This document shows, one piece after another, positions 17,658-26,367 of a stretch of 49,469 nt of DNA; position 1 is the first letter of the stretch; the number at the start of each line of letters is the position of its first letter. The stretch covers positions 1 through 49,469 of the forward strand of contig NZ_BJMK01000014.1 of assembly GCF_006539125.1 (NCBI RefSeq), written 5' to 3'. A model generated the notes under the pieces. That model saw only the letters and a list, made by a program, of their open reading frames with translations. It did not search any database and had not been told where the DNA came from. The position numbers were made by a program, and so were the translations under genes. This DNA is from Gluconobacter sphaericus NBRC 12467 (GTDB lineage: Bacteria; Pseudomonadota; Alphaproteobacteria; Acetobacterales; Acetobacteraceae).

Positions 17658-17959
17658 CACGCATGAAGCCGGTTGCTGGAACGGAAGACCGCTTCCCCAA
17701 CCGGGGCAAACCCGCTTCCACGTCCAAGACGTCGGCCGCTGTTGGGCATCTGCTCCAGCACAATAACGCCGGATGCTATTCGGTAACAGATTTTCGCCTG
17801 CGTCGAACGCGATCTGGCCGTGTGATGCAGCGATGTCCTGGCCGGAGTTTTCAATACTCCATGAGCTAGAGCGCCTGACGGAGCCAGAACAGATCCTCCC
17901 ACCAGACACAGGCTGCCGACCCAGGCAGACACAACCAGAAAATGTGGGACAGGTTTCAT
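17630..17959 (-). CDS. Candidate small exported protein, unknown family
   Basis: Open frame of 109 aa beginning MKPVPHFLVVSAWVGSLCLVG and ending its leader at GALA, a convincing Sec signal peptide with cleavage near residue 32. The mature 77 residues are basic, with Arg, Ser and one His-His pair, and I recognise no domain. It follows ihfB by 97 bases on the same strand and ends in the hairpin pair at 17611-17657. Competing open frames overlap it on both strands, so it may be a decayed or spurious gene. Confidence 0.4.
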   Translation of the reverse strand: MKPVPHFLVVSAWVGSLCLVGGSVLAPSGALAHGVLKTPARTSLHHTARSRSTQAKICYRIASGVIVLEQMPNSGRRLGRGSGFAPVGEAVFRSSNRLHACPGAHGRRG

Positions 17960-18056
17960 GGCCTTACAATACTGCAGAACTGGCCCTTCGAACCAGCCCC
18001 AGGCCTGACGCAGGGTGTTCCTCGCACGCGCTTGATGCAACACGGACACAGCCCGT

Positions 18057-18362
18057 TCAGTCAGCGTTTTTGCGAGTAGACAGACGTTGGTTGACGCGTT
18101 CCCTAAGTTCCTTGCCCACCTTGAAGAAGGGAACGCTTTTTTCCTCGACCGGCACGACATCACCGGTCCGGGGATTACGCCCCGTCCTGGCTGCCCGTTC
18201 GCGGGGAAGAAAAGCTCCGAAGCCCCGCAGTTCGACCCGGTCTCCCCGCGCAAGCGCCGCCCCGATCTCGTCAAAGACCGCATGAACGATACGTTCGATA
18301 TCGCGGGTAAGAAGATGTGGGTACGCGGCCGACAGTTCGGCGATAAGTTCGGATCGGGTCAT
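18057..18362 (-). CDS. ihfB: Integration host factor subunit beta
   Basis: DNA-bending protein of 101 aa, partner of the alpha subunit at 692-1018. [17 protein letters not shown] is the standard IhfB start, so ATG 18362 is preferred over the longer frame to 18434, which would overlap sppA. The body contains [28 protein letters not shown] with the intercalating Pro region, and [15 protein letters not shown]. It lies 40 bases after sppA, a conserved sppA-ihfB order. Confidence 0.95.
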   Translation of the reverse strand: MTRSELIAELSAAYPHLLTRDIERIVHAVFDEIGAALARGDRVELRGFGAFLPRERAARTGRNPRTGDVVPVEEKSVPFFKVGKELRERVNQRLSTRKNAD

Positions 18363-18402
18363 GACAGCTGTTCCACCTGACTCCGCCTTCTGAAACGGGT
18401 CA

Positions 18403-19347
18403 TCAGAGTTGCAAAATCGCAACGGCTCCGTCAAGGCCCTCGCGATCGATCACACTTGAGAAAGTTCCACCCAACAGGCCCTTCAGAAGTGCCTTTTTAT
18501 CAGGCCATTGATACCAGTACCTTGAATGCTCGGGGATTAGTGGCACTACGGGATAAGATGCATTACCGATCTTCAGCTGTTTCCTGAGCCAGAGCCGGGC
18601 CACATCTTCATCTCCAAGCTCGTCCACCAGCCCCAGGGCAATCGCCTGGCGGCCCGTATAGGCCCGGCCGTCCGCAAGGGATCGGACCTTTTCCTCGGTC
18701 AGATGGCGACCTTCGGCGACCATCGAAACAAACTGGCCAAACAAGTCATTCACGAGTTCCTGAAGCATCTGCCGACCTTCGGGCGTCAGAGCACTGGTGG
18801 GATCGGTCTGATTCTTCATGGCGCCGGACGTGATGGCATCCATGCCGATACCGAGACGCTCCAACCCAGCCGAGACATCGGGGCGCTGTAAAAGAACGCC
18901 GATTGAACCGGTCAGCGTAGAGGGTAACGCCACGATATGCTGGGCGGGCACGGATAGCATATAAGCGGCAGAGGCGCCCATATCCCCCATGGAAACAGAG
19001 ACGGGCTTGACGGCGGCAAAGCGCTTGACGGCTTCGTGCAGGCGCTCTCCTCCTGTCACACCACCGCCAGGGCTATCCACCACAAGCAGAAGTCCAGTCA
19101 CATCGGACGAATTCCGCGCCTGTTTCAGTGCCCGCACAGTCTGGGAGACGTCATTTTTTATGATGCCGCTGATGACTAGCCGGACGATGTGCGGTCGCTG
19201 AATGGAGCTCGTACTGACGGCACCGCCATGACCGGCCATCGAAATGACCACGGCACCAACAAATGCAACAAGAGCCCCTACCCGCCAGAGCAACAATTGC
19301 CTGCGTTTGACCTGCCCCGCCAAAAAAGCACTCAGTTCAGCGTTAAT
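18403..19347 (-). CDS. sppA: Signal peptide peptidase SppA (S49), apparent ATT start
   Basis: Membrane-bound serine protease that degrades cleaved signal peptides. One transmembrane helix ([21 protein letters not shown]) anchors it. Catalytic Ser126 (DMGASAAYM) and Lys178 (GAMKNQTDP) form the S49 dyad, and [12 protein letters not shown] is the family oxyanion motif. About 314 aa is the short, single-domain form. There is no ATG in frame before the conserved part. The best initiation site is ATT at 19347, with AGGAG seven bases upstream; the TTG at 19323 has no ribosome-binding site. ihfB follows on the same strand. Confidence 0.9.
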   Translation of the reverse strand: MNAELSAFLAGQVKRRQLLLWRVGALVAFVGAVVISMAGHGGAVSTSSIQRPHIVRLVISGIIKNDVSQTVRALKQARNSSDVTGLLLVVDSPGGGVTGGERLHEAVKRFAAVKPVSVSMGDMGASAAYMLSVPAQHIVALPSTLTGSIGVLLQRPDVSAGLERLGIGMDAITSGAMKNQTDPTSALTPEGRQMLQELVNDLFGQFVSMVAEGRHLTEEKVRSLADGRAYTGRQAIALGLVDELGDEDVARLWLRKQLKIGNASYPVVPLIPEHSRYWYQWPDKKALLKGLLGGTFSSVIDREGLDGAVAILQL

Positions 19348-19437
19348 GGAACCGCTCCTGTCCTTGTCGTCTCAAAAGAACCGGCTGGCGATACCACTCC
19401 TCTTTGGAAAAATCCCACCAGCCAGCCCTGACGATAC

Positions 19438-19905
19438 TCAGTTCTCCTTCTTGGTACGACGTCCGCGGGCACCATCTTTCTTGCCTTCGCCGGTTGCGGC
19501 ACTGATCTTGCGTCCAAGGCCGATCTCGCGCGCCAGAGCAGAACGACGCTGGGCATAGTTGGGAGCGACCAGCGGATAATCCGAGGGAAGACCCCACCGC
19601 TCACGATACTGTTCCGGTGTCATATCATAAGCGCTCTGAAGATGGCGCTTGAGCATTTTCAGCTTCTTGCCGTCTTCGAGACAGATGATATAGTCCGGAA
19701 AAACAGAGCGTTTGATGGGAACTGCCGGCTGCGGGCGCTCGGATTGCGGCTCTTCCTCGGGAGTTCCTGCCTTAGCGAGGGCGTCATATACTTGGCGGAT
19801 CAGGGCGGGCAGTGTTTCTGCTTCAAGTGTTCCACGGGAGGCCTGAGCAGCAACGATCTTGGCAGTAAGTTCCAGGAGACCTGTACTGGAAGTGTTCTCG
19901 GACAT
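19438..19905 (-). CDS. MucR/Ros-family transcriptional regulator with altered zinc-finger ligands
   Basis: Alphaproteobacterial nucleoid-type regulator, 155 aa. The N-terminal dimerisation part is LLELTAKIVAAQASRGTL...ALIRQVYDAL. The DNA-binding segment is DYIICLEDGKKLKMLKRHL with YDMTPEQYRERWGLPSDYPLVAPNYAQRRSALAREIGLG. In Ros the zinc ligands are Cys-x2-Cys-x9-His-x4-His; here they read Cys, Asp, His, Tyr, so two ligands are changed. A basic tail follows. MucR proteins usually control exopolysaccharide, motility and surface genes. A 1.27-kb gene-poor stretch lies upstream. Confidence 0.9.
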   Translation of the reverse strand: MSENTSSTGLLELTAKIVAAQASRGTLEAETLPALIRQVYDALAKAGTPEEEPQSERPQPAVPIKRSVFPDYIICLEDGKKLKMLKRHLQSAYDMTPEQYRERWGLPSDYPLVAPNYAQRRSALAREIGLGRKISAATGEGKKDGARGRRTKKEN

Positions 19906-21175
19906 AATATTTCACCCCTCTGCTCTAATGTTTTTTAGTTCCATAACGCCTATAACAGGCTAGGTAAATGCGGAATAGAAATATTTAGCGAACGCCTTTT
20001 CCGGATCAAAAATATCATCATATCAAAATAACCCGCAAACAAAAAAAGCAAGCACCTATCCCGTAGTATTCAATCTTGCAGACCATATCTGGAATGGTAA
20101 CATGAACCACGAAACTGTTGTGCTCTCAAAGACAAACAATTTTTCCAGCTGACGCCCTCGTTCACGGAAATTTCGTCAATATAGAGTAGAAACCGAGTCT
20201 ATTACAGTTCACCATAAAGGTTCTATCCGACCTTTACGTCCCTTCTACCACGCGTACTCTTCCTAGCACCCCTTTGACAACCAGCCCTTTCCGGTCTTTC
20301 GTGAAAATATTCCCGTCTGCTTTCGTATCAGAGGCGCCTCAGTGGTTTTAGTTACTTTGTTTTACACTTTAGACACTGCGTAATAACCTAACCGCCCCTA
20401 ATGAACTTGTAGAACAGCTCAAAGAGCCTCGCAATCGAGAGCCGAAAACGTATGCTTGACCTACATTGCCAGATGCCGGGCGACCGCAGTCCTGACTGGC
20501 AGGTCATCCGTAACTGCCATGCTTCCACTCTTATCAACAGTCAGGCGGCCGCACTTGCAGACGCCCTGAGTCACGATGCCTCCAGAGCGGGCATTCTGCT
20601 AGGATAGTCAGAAATACCGTTTTGCCCCGGAACTGGAAGGAGGTATTGTCGATCCTGCCAAAGTCGTCTCGGATGCAGGCAATCTTGCATACAGCTGCCG
20701 GCAATGAGTGGTGGAACGGAATTGCTCCGGTGCGCTGCATCCTGACGCCGCCGATATTGACCCTCTCCTTCCTTGGCCAACCTGCGCGGAAAACGATCAT
20801 CGACTACCAAAGCCCACTATCGGCATGCAACACGGAGCTTGTTGCAGGAGAAGACCCGACGCGGCAGAGATAACCGTCTACTCTCCGTGGCTGGCAACCG
20901 AGCGCGAGGCTCTAGCTTCCAAAGTGACAATGATGCTGGGCGTTACAGGTGCGAGTGCTATTTTGGTGCGTCAGGCAAAAGTGTCGCGTGAGCGTTCAAA
21001 ACCTACTCCACTCGTAAATGGAAGTATCGGACGGGTAACCATACACCCGTCTTAACTGTTGTGCCTCCCCGATGAGGAGTCGAAGACACGCGAATATACA
21101 AAATTTATAACAGATATCAGAATGGAAATTTCCTCTCTCGCCGGATAATGTTGTTAGGGCTAAGACACTCACGCA
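19906..21175. other. Gene-poor region of about 1.27 kb
   Basis: The first half (to about 20450) is AT-rich and has no open frame worth calling; it presumably contains the mucR promoter. A small hairpin, TAAAGG/CCTTTA, sits at 20215-20236. From 20451 to 21055 the base composition returns to that of the flanking genes and short open frames appear (for example 20451-20608 and 20708-21055 on the plus strand), but they are broken by stops and match no family I recognise. This looks like the decayed remains of one or two genes. Confidence 0.55.
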
Positions 21176-23419
21176 ATGAGTGGCAGCACTATATCCTCGG
21201 GGCAACCGACTCCGGATAATACGACCACACGGCCTGCACCTCTGCGGCCGCGCGCGCGTCCCTTTCTCTCGTGGCTGTATGCACCCAGCCCCTCTTCCGT
21301 CACCTTTGCCCTGCGCAACACCGTTGCAGCCTGTCTGGCCGTCGGAATCGCGTTCTGGATGGAGCTGGACGATCCGGCCTGGGCTGCCATGACCGTCTGG
21401 GCTGTTGCACAAACCAGCCGTGGCGAAAGCCAGTCCAAGGCAAAATGGCGTATCGTCGGCACCATCAGTGGCGCCATCGCCGCCATCACCATCATGGCAG
21501 CCGCCCCCCAGGCTCCATGGATGTTCTTTCCCATGGTCGCCTTATGGATCGGTCTGTGCAGCGGATTTGCAACATTCGTCAGTAACTTCCGCTCTTATGC
21601 CCTTGTTCTTGCGGGATATACCTGTTCGATCATCTGTATGGGTGCCGCGTCCAATCCGGACAATATCTTCATGGTCGCGATGTCGCGTGGCACATACATC
21701 GTGCTTGGTGTGCTGTGCGAAGCTTTCATGGGTCTCATTTTCGCGACGAGCCAAGAAAGACATGCCAGGGCACAGCTTCGACAGAAACTTGAATCCGCTC
21801 TAGTCCTCGTCACCACCACCTTATGCAGTCTTCTGGGCGAAGAGCGCGGCGCGCTGAATGCCGCACGGAGACAATTCGGGACGATTTTGACAATCAATGA
21901 CCAGATCGAGTTCGCTGAAGTCGAGATGGGACCGCACGGCCATGAAGGCGATCACGCACGCGCGGCGCTCGCAGCGGTTTCAGCTCTTCTATCCCGCGGC
22001 TTCGGCATGGCCATGCGCCTTCAGGTGCTCAACCACAATCATCCGGCGTTCACGAAAACCGCTGACGAGATCCTCGCCTTCCTCAAGCAGTTCCCGCAGC
22101 GCCTGCCGGACCAGAATGCCGTTCCTGCCCTGCTTGCGGACCTTCAGCACTTTCGCGACATCTGCCGCCTTTATGCCGCGCCACATCGCGAAAGCGACAT
22201 CCGCTCGAACCTTGAACCCATCCCCGGCCTCGAACCCTTTGACCAAACTGACGAAGGTCAGGAAATGCAGGAAGACAGGCTGGATGAACGTATCCTGTTC
22301 GTCTCCCTGGGCGAACTTCTGGGAGATCTGGAGCAGGCCATCAAGGAATACGAGGCCAGTACACATCGCATCAAAGGCGATCATTTCCATTTCCAGCTTG
22401 AAACCCATCGCGACACCCGTGAAGCGGTGCATAACGGTTTGCGCGGCGCGTGCGCTGTTCTGATAACGGCCTATATCTATGAAGTAACTGCTTGGCCGAA
22501 CGGGCTTGGTTTTATTGCTATTACGACGCTGGTCTGTGGTCTGTTTGCGACCAAGGAAAACCCCGTCCTTGGCACAACCGAATTCCTCAAAGGAGCCGTC
22601 GCGGCTTATTTCATGGCATGGATTCTGGTTTTCGTACTCATGCCGAAAGTCACGACCTTCGAGACTCTCACGCTCTTTCTAGGGCCAGCAATGTTTCTGG
22701 GCGGCCTGGCGAAGGGTAATCCATCCACGGCTGGTGGCTCAGCGGCCTACGGGCTTCTGCTGCCAGCAATGCTGGGGCTTGAGAACCATCACGTCATGAA
22801 CGAAATCGCCTTCTACAATGGGAATATGGCGACTGTTCTGGCGGTGGCTGTCAGTGTCATCGTGTTCCGGAGCGTCCTGCCGTTCAGCAGCGATGCCGAG
22901 CGCTTCCGTCTGCGTCGAATCATGCTCAGAGAACTGCAGCATCTGGCACATCCGGGCTTCACGCCACGCATCAGCGTCTGGATCGGTCGCAATACGGATC
23001 GCTTTGCCCGGCTGATCCGCCATGCTGGCCCCACCCCGGCCCCGCTGATCGAAGCGTGTATTCTGGGCACGCTGGCAACGTTGACGCTAGGCCTGAACGT
23101 CATCAGGCTCCGCGCACTTCTGGACCGTGAATACTTGCCCGAAAGCGCGCGACGTCCGATCCTTCTGGTTCTGCATTATGTGGAACAATCCACGAAGCGG
23201 CATGACAAGGCGGCCCGTATTGCGGAAGCGGCGGTTAGGCGCCTGCGTGTTCTGGACGCCCAGGAAACAGATCTGGTGACACGCCTCGAACTGACACGTG
23301 CCATCACCTATCTCGTCGTCATTGCCTACACGATGCGGACGAACGAGGATTTCCTCGATGCCAGCAAACCTTTCCGGGGCGAGAGAAACAGCCGCCTGCT
23401 CAATTCCGGTCAAGGCTGA
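21176..23419 (+). CDS. FUSC-family membrane protein (aromatic acid exporter/YccS type)
   Basis: Large inner-membrane protein, 747 aa, of the fusaric acid resistance/AaeB superfamily. Two sets of about five to six helices are visible: the first near residues 45-190 (VTFALRNTVAACLAVGIAFWMELDDPAWAAMTVW...) and the second near 425-570 (FIAITTLVCGLFATKENPVLG..., LFLGPAMFLGGLAKGNPS). Each is followed by a cytosolic helical region. The Pro-Ala-Trp-Ala motif in the first set is typical. In Gram-negatives these work with a membrane-fusion protein to export aromatic acids or drugs; no such partner is adjacent. It stands alone. Confidence 0.85.
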   Translation: MSGSTISSGQPTPDNTTTRPAPLRPRARPFLSWLYAPSPSSVTFALRNTVAACLAVGIAFWMELDDPAWAAMTVWAVAQTSRGESQSKAKWRIVGTISGAIAAITIMAAAPQAPWMFFPMVALWIGLCSGFATFVSNFRSYALVLAGYTCSIICMGAASNPDNIFMVAMSRGTYIVLGVLCEAFMGLIFATSQERHARAQLRQKLESALVLVTTTLCSLLGEERGALNAARRQFGTILTINDQIEFAEVEMGPHGHEGDHARAALAAVSALLSRGFGMAMRLQVLNHNHPAFTKTADEILAFLKQFPQRLPDQNAVPALLADLQHFRDICRLYAAPHRESDIRSNLEPIPGLEPFDQTDEGQEMQEDRLDERILFVSLGELLGDLEQAIKEYEASTHRIKGDHFHFQLETHRDTREAVHNGLRGACAVLITAYIYEVTAWPNGLGFIAITTLVCGLFATKENPVLGTTEFLKGAVAAYFMAWILVFVLMPKVTTFETLTLFLGPAMFLGGLAKGNPSTAGGSAAYGLLLPAMLGLENHHVMNEIAFYNGNMATVLAVAVSVIVFRSVLPFSSDAERFRLRRIMLRELQHLAHPGFTPRISVWIGRNTDRFARLIRHAGPTPAPLIEACILGTLATLTLGLNVIRLRALLDREYLPESARRPILLVLHYVEQSTKRHDKAARIAEAAVRRLRVLDAQETDLVTRLELTRAITYLVVIAYTMRTNEDFLDASKPFRGERNSRLLNSGQG

Positions 23420-23480
23420 TCCGAGCATCTCAGGGACTTGCTACCGCCAGACTCTGGAACGGATGCTCTGCCGGAGTGAC

Positions 23481-24278
23481 CTAAGGCGTTTCTGCGGTAG
23501 CTCCTCGCCATGGACTTAACCAGTCCAGACCTTCGGAGGTCGAAGCCCGCGGGTTGTATTCGCATCCAATCCAGCCCCGATAACCAAGACGATCCAGCAG
23601 AGCGAAGAGATAGGGGTAATTGATCTCTCCCTCATCTGGTTCGTGCCGCTCCGGGACGCTGGCTACCTGAATGTGACCGATTGATCCAAACAGAGTTTCC
23701 AGTCGAACCGCGAGGTCACCCTGCATGATCTGCGCATGATAAACATCGAACTGGATCTGGACGTTATCTGCCCTAACCAGATCACAGACCGCTTTTGTCT
23801 CCTCCTGATAATTCAGGAAATAACCCGGCATGTTGCGCGTGTTAATGGCCTCCAGAACAATGGTCAGTCCTATGGATTGCGCCTGAGACGCCGCGTATTC
23901 GATATTCCGAAGGTAAGTCTCCATCTGCTTCTCATGCGGGATTCCGACATCGCGCAAACCAGCCATGACATGCAGGCGACTGTTTCCGAGAGCCTGGGAA
24001 TACTCCAGTGCGGCCCCGATCGTACGGCGGAACTCCTCCTCACGGCCAGGCAGCGCCGCCAGTCCACGCTCACCTCGATCCCAGTCTCCTGGTGGTGCGT
24101 TGAACAACGCGACATGCAGATCATTTCCCCTGACCCGGGCGCACAGATCCTGCCTGTCAAAAGCGTAAGGGAACAGAAATTCGACTCCCTTGAAACCGTC
24201 ACGCGCGGCGGCATCGAAGCGCTCGAGGAACTCAAGTTCCGGGTAATTCATAGTCAGGTTTGCGGCAAAAGCAGGCAT
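23481..24278 (-). CDS. otnI: 2-oxo-tetronate isomerase (OtnI, hydroxypyruvate isomerase family)
   Basis: TIM-barrel sugar isomerase, 265 aa from ATG 24278; the longer frame overlaps the permease gene. It should convert 2-oxo-tetronate to 3-oxo-tetronate in four-carbon acid catabolism. Typical Hyi/OtnI blocks are PELEFLERFDAAARDGFKGVEFLFPY, HVMAGL, LEAINTRNMPGYFL (metal-binding Glu), QFDVYHAQIMQGDL and GWIGCEYNPRA with the second catalytic Glu. It is the last gene of the ltnD-otnK-otnC-permease-otnI operon, which fixes its role better than sequence alone. Confidence 0.9.
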   Translation of the reverse strand: MPAFAANLTMNYPELEFLERFDAAARDGFKGVEFLFPYAFDRQDLCARVRGNDLHVALFNAPPGDWDRGERGLAALPGREEEFRRTIGAALEYSQALGNSRLHVMAGLRDVGIPHEKQMETYLRNIEYAASQAQSIGLTIVLEAINTRNMPGYFLNYQEETKAVCDLVRADNVQIQFDVYHAQIMQGDLAVRLETLFGSIGHIQVASVPERHEPDEGEINYPYLFALLDRLGYRGWIGCEYNPRASTSEGLDWLSPWRGATAETP

Positions 24279-24303
24279 GACGAGAGACTTCCCTTGCAAT
24301 GAA

Positions 24304-25692
24304 CTACGAGACGAAAGGCCACAGCAGACAGGTGGCCAGAAACCCCAGGACACCGAGCGTGGTCGTCAGAACGGTCCAGGTCCGCAGGCCATCGGCAACG
24401 TCGATCCCCGACAGTTTCGTGAAGATCCAGAACCCTGCGTCGTTGACATGAGAAACCGACAGGCCCCCGCCCCCCATGGCGAGCGCAAGCAGGGCAAGCT
24501 GGTTGGGATTGGCATGCATCTCCGAGATCATGGGACCAAGAATCCCTGCGGTCGTCACAAGCGCCACCGTCGTCGATCCCTGCACTGCGCGCAGGATCAT
24601 GCTCAGGATAAAAGCCAGGGCAAGCGCAGGCAGTCCGGTCGTACGGAGTATATCAGAGATGACGTGGCCGATGCCGCTTTCTACCAAAATGTTCCCAAAC
24701 ACGCCGCCACAGCCGGCGATCAGGATCACAAGGGCGACACCGGGGACCGCAGATCCGATGACCGTCGAGACCTGCTCAAAGCTCCATCCCCGTCGCAGTC
24801 CCAACGTATAGCCGGCAAGGAGAGTGTCGAGGAGCAGCGCCGTTACCGGCGAGCCGACAAGATGGGCAGCTCCGGCATAGGAAGAGGCGGCCGGCAGAAA
24901 GATCGACAGCGTGGTGCCAAGCATGATCAGGACGATCGGAAGCAGGATCAGCCCGACAATCAGCCAGAATCCGGGTGATTCGGCTGAAGGCAGCGCATGG
25001 GCGGATACTTCCGGCTGGGCATTGAACGTTCCGTCCTCACATCCATTAATTGCTGCCTGGATGTCTGACGCATATGTGAACTCGCGATGCGTCATGCGCT
25101 GTGCAATCAGCGCCCCGGCCCCACAGACCATAAGGGTGATCGGCACCCCGAACACCAGAATACGTCCCATATTTGCGCCGATCTGTGCCGCAGCGGCGGC
25201 CGGACCGGGATGCGGCGGCAGAAACGAGTGCACTGTCAACATGGCCGCACACATCGGGAGTGCGAAAATCATGAGAGAGCGCCGGGTCACGTTCGCCACA
25301 CCGTAGAGCAACGGCATGACCATAATCACGCCGACCTCAAAAAAGACCGGAATGCCAATCAGAAAACCTGCAAGCATCAGGGCGAGCGGGACGCGCCGAC
25401 CTCCGAAACGCGCGATAAGATCGCGCGCGAGAACCTGGGCGCCCCCTGAAACCTCCACAATCTTTCCGATCATTGCCCCAAGAGCGATGATGATGGCGAT
25501 ATGGCCCAGTGTCTTGCCCATCCCCGCCTCGATCGCAGGAACAATCTTGACCGCAGGCATTCCGGCGAAAAGCGCGACAAACATGCTGACAATAAGGAGC
25601 GTCAGGATCGGATGCAGCTTAAAACGGATGATCAGCACCAGCATCAGCACGATACCGGCAATGGCGCTGGCCAAAAGAACCATCGGGGTCAT
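24304..25692 (-). CDS. GntP-family permease, probable threonate/four-carbon sugar acid uptake
   Basis: Proton-coupled sugar-acid symporter, 462 aa with about 12-14 helices. Family motifs include FKLHPILTLLIVSMFVALFAG, the GIPVFFEVGVIMVMPLL segment, HSFLPPHPGP, and near the C-terminus GGGGLSVSHVNDAGFWIFTKL. GntP proteins classically carry gluconate; the position between otnC and otnI makes L-threonate or a related tetronate the likely substrate. It is 33 bases downstream of otnC and 25 bases upstream of otnI. Confidence 0.9.
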   Translation of the reverse strand: MTPMVLLASAIAGIVLMLVLIIRFKLHPILTLLIVSMFVALFAGMPAVKIVPAIEAGMGKTLGHIAIIIALGAMIGKIVEVSGGAQVLARDLIARFGGRRVPLALMLAGFLIGIPVFFEVGVIMVMPLLYGVANVTRRSLMIFALPMCAAMLTVHSFLPPHPGPAAAAAQIGANMGRILVFGVPITLMVCGAGALIAQRMTHREFTYASDIQAAINGCEDGTFNAQPEVSAHALPSAESPGFWLIVGLILLPIVLIMLGTTLSIFLPAASSYAGAAHLVGSPVTALLLDTLLAGYTLGLRRGWSFEQVSTVIGSAVPGVALVILIAGCGGVFGNILVESGIGHVISDILRTTGLPALALAFILSMILRAVQGSTTVALVTTAGILGPMISEMHANPNQLALLALAMGGGGLSVSHVNDAGFWIFTKLSGIDVADGLRTWTVLTTTLGVLGFLATCLLWPFVS

Positions 25693-25725
25693 ATCAGGAC
25701 CTCTCCTGCTTTCGAAAAGGCCAAG

Positions 25726-26367
25726 TCAGTCCCATTTCACCCCGAACACAGCCGCAATTTCCGCAAGCGCGGCATCATCCAGCGGCGCGGGCCGTGGCGT
25801 GGTCATCAGCCACAGGCGCGCCGTTTCTTCGAGCTCCGCAAGCGCATCACTGGCACTTGTCACGCTACTGCCCCACACGACGGGTCCGAGCCGATCCAGC
25901 ATGACGCCGTTGACAGAGGAAGCCAGTTCGGCCACACGGGCTGCCGCTTTCGGCGATCCCGGACGTTCATAAGGGATCAGCGGGACACGCCCGATTTTCA
26001 TGACCTGATACGGCGTGATCGGCGGCAGAATGGCATCTTCGGCATCCACACCCGCTAAGGTCAGCGCAACAAGATGGGTGGAATGTGTGTGGATGATCCC
26101 GTTGCAGTCCGGTCTCTGCTCATAAATCCTGCGATGCAGAGTCACCGTTTTGGAGGCGCGTGGCCCGGAAACCTGATTGCCTTCAAAATCGGTTTTGGCG
26201 ATTCCCTCAGGTGTGAGGCGCCCCAAACAAACATCCGTCGGCGTGATCAGCCAGCCGTCAGAAAGACGGGCGCTGATGTTTCCCGCGCTTCCGCTTGTAT
26301 GCCCGCGCGCATACAGATCCTGCCCGATCGCGCAGATTTCTTCACGGCATGCTCTTTCATCAATCAT
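25726..26367 (-). CDS. otnC: 3-oxo-tetronate 4-phosphate decarboxylase (class II aldolase family)
   Basis: Zinc-dependent enzyme of the AraD/FucA family, 213 aa. It is expected to decarboxylate 3-oxo-tetronate 4-phosphate to dihydroxyacetone phosphate. Visible motifs are GHTSGSAGNISARL (phosphate binding), the conserved Asp/Glu region, and the zinc ligands in IIHTHSTHLVAL. The start overlaps the otnK stop as ATGA. The OtnK-OtnC pairing is the diagnostic combination for this pathway. Confidence 0.92.
   Translation of the reverse strand: MIDERACREEICAIGQDLYARGHTSGSAGNISARLSDGWLITPTDVCLGRLTPEGIAKTDFEGNQVSGPRASKTVTLHRRIYEQRPDCNGIIHTHSTHLVALTLAGVDAEDAILPPITPYQVMKIGRVPLIPYERPGSPKAAARVAELASSVNGVMLDRLGPVVWGSSVTSASDALAELEETARLWLMTTPRPAPLDDAALAEIAAVFGVKWD

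Noticed and set aside
20708-21055. 115-codon open frame in the gene-poor region
   Set aside because: It has no recognisable motif, no ribosome-binding site that I can see, and competing frames of similar length; treated as remnant.
24277-24978. 233-codon plus-strand open frame opposite the GntP permease
   Set aside because: Antisense shadow; strongly biased toward Arg, Gln and Asp, as expected from the reverse of hydrophobic codons.
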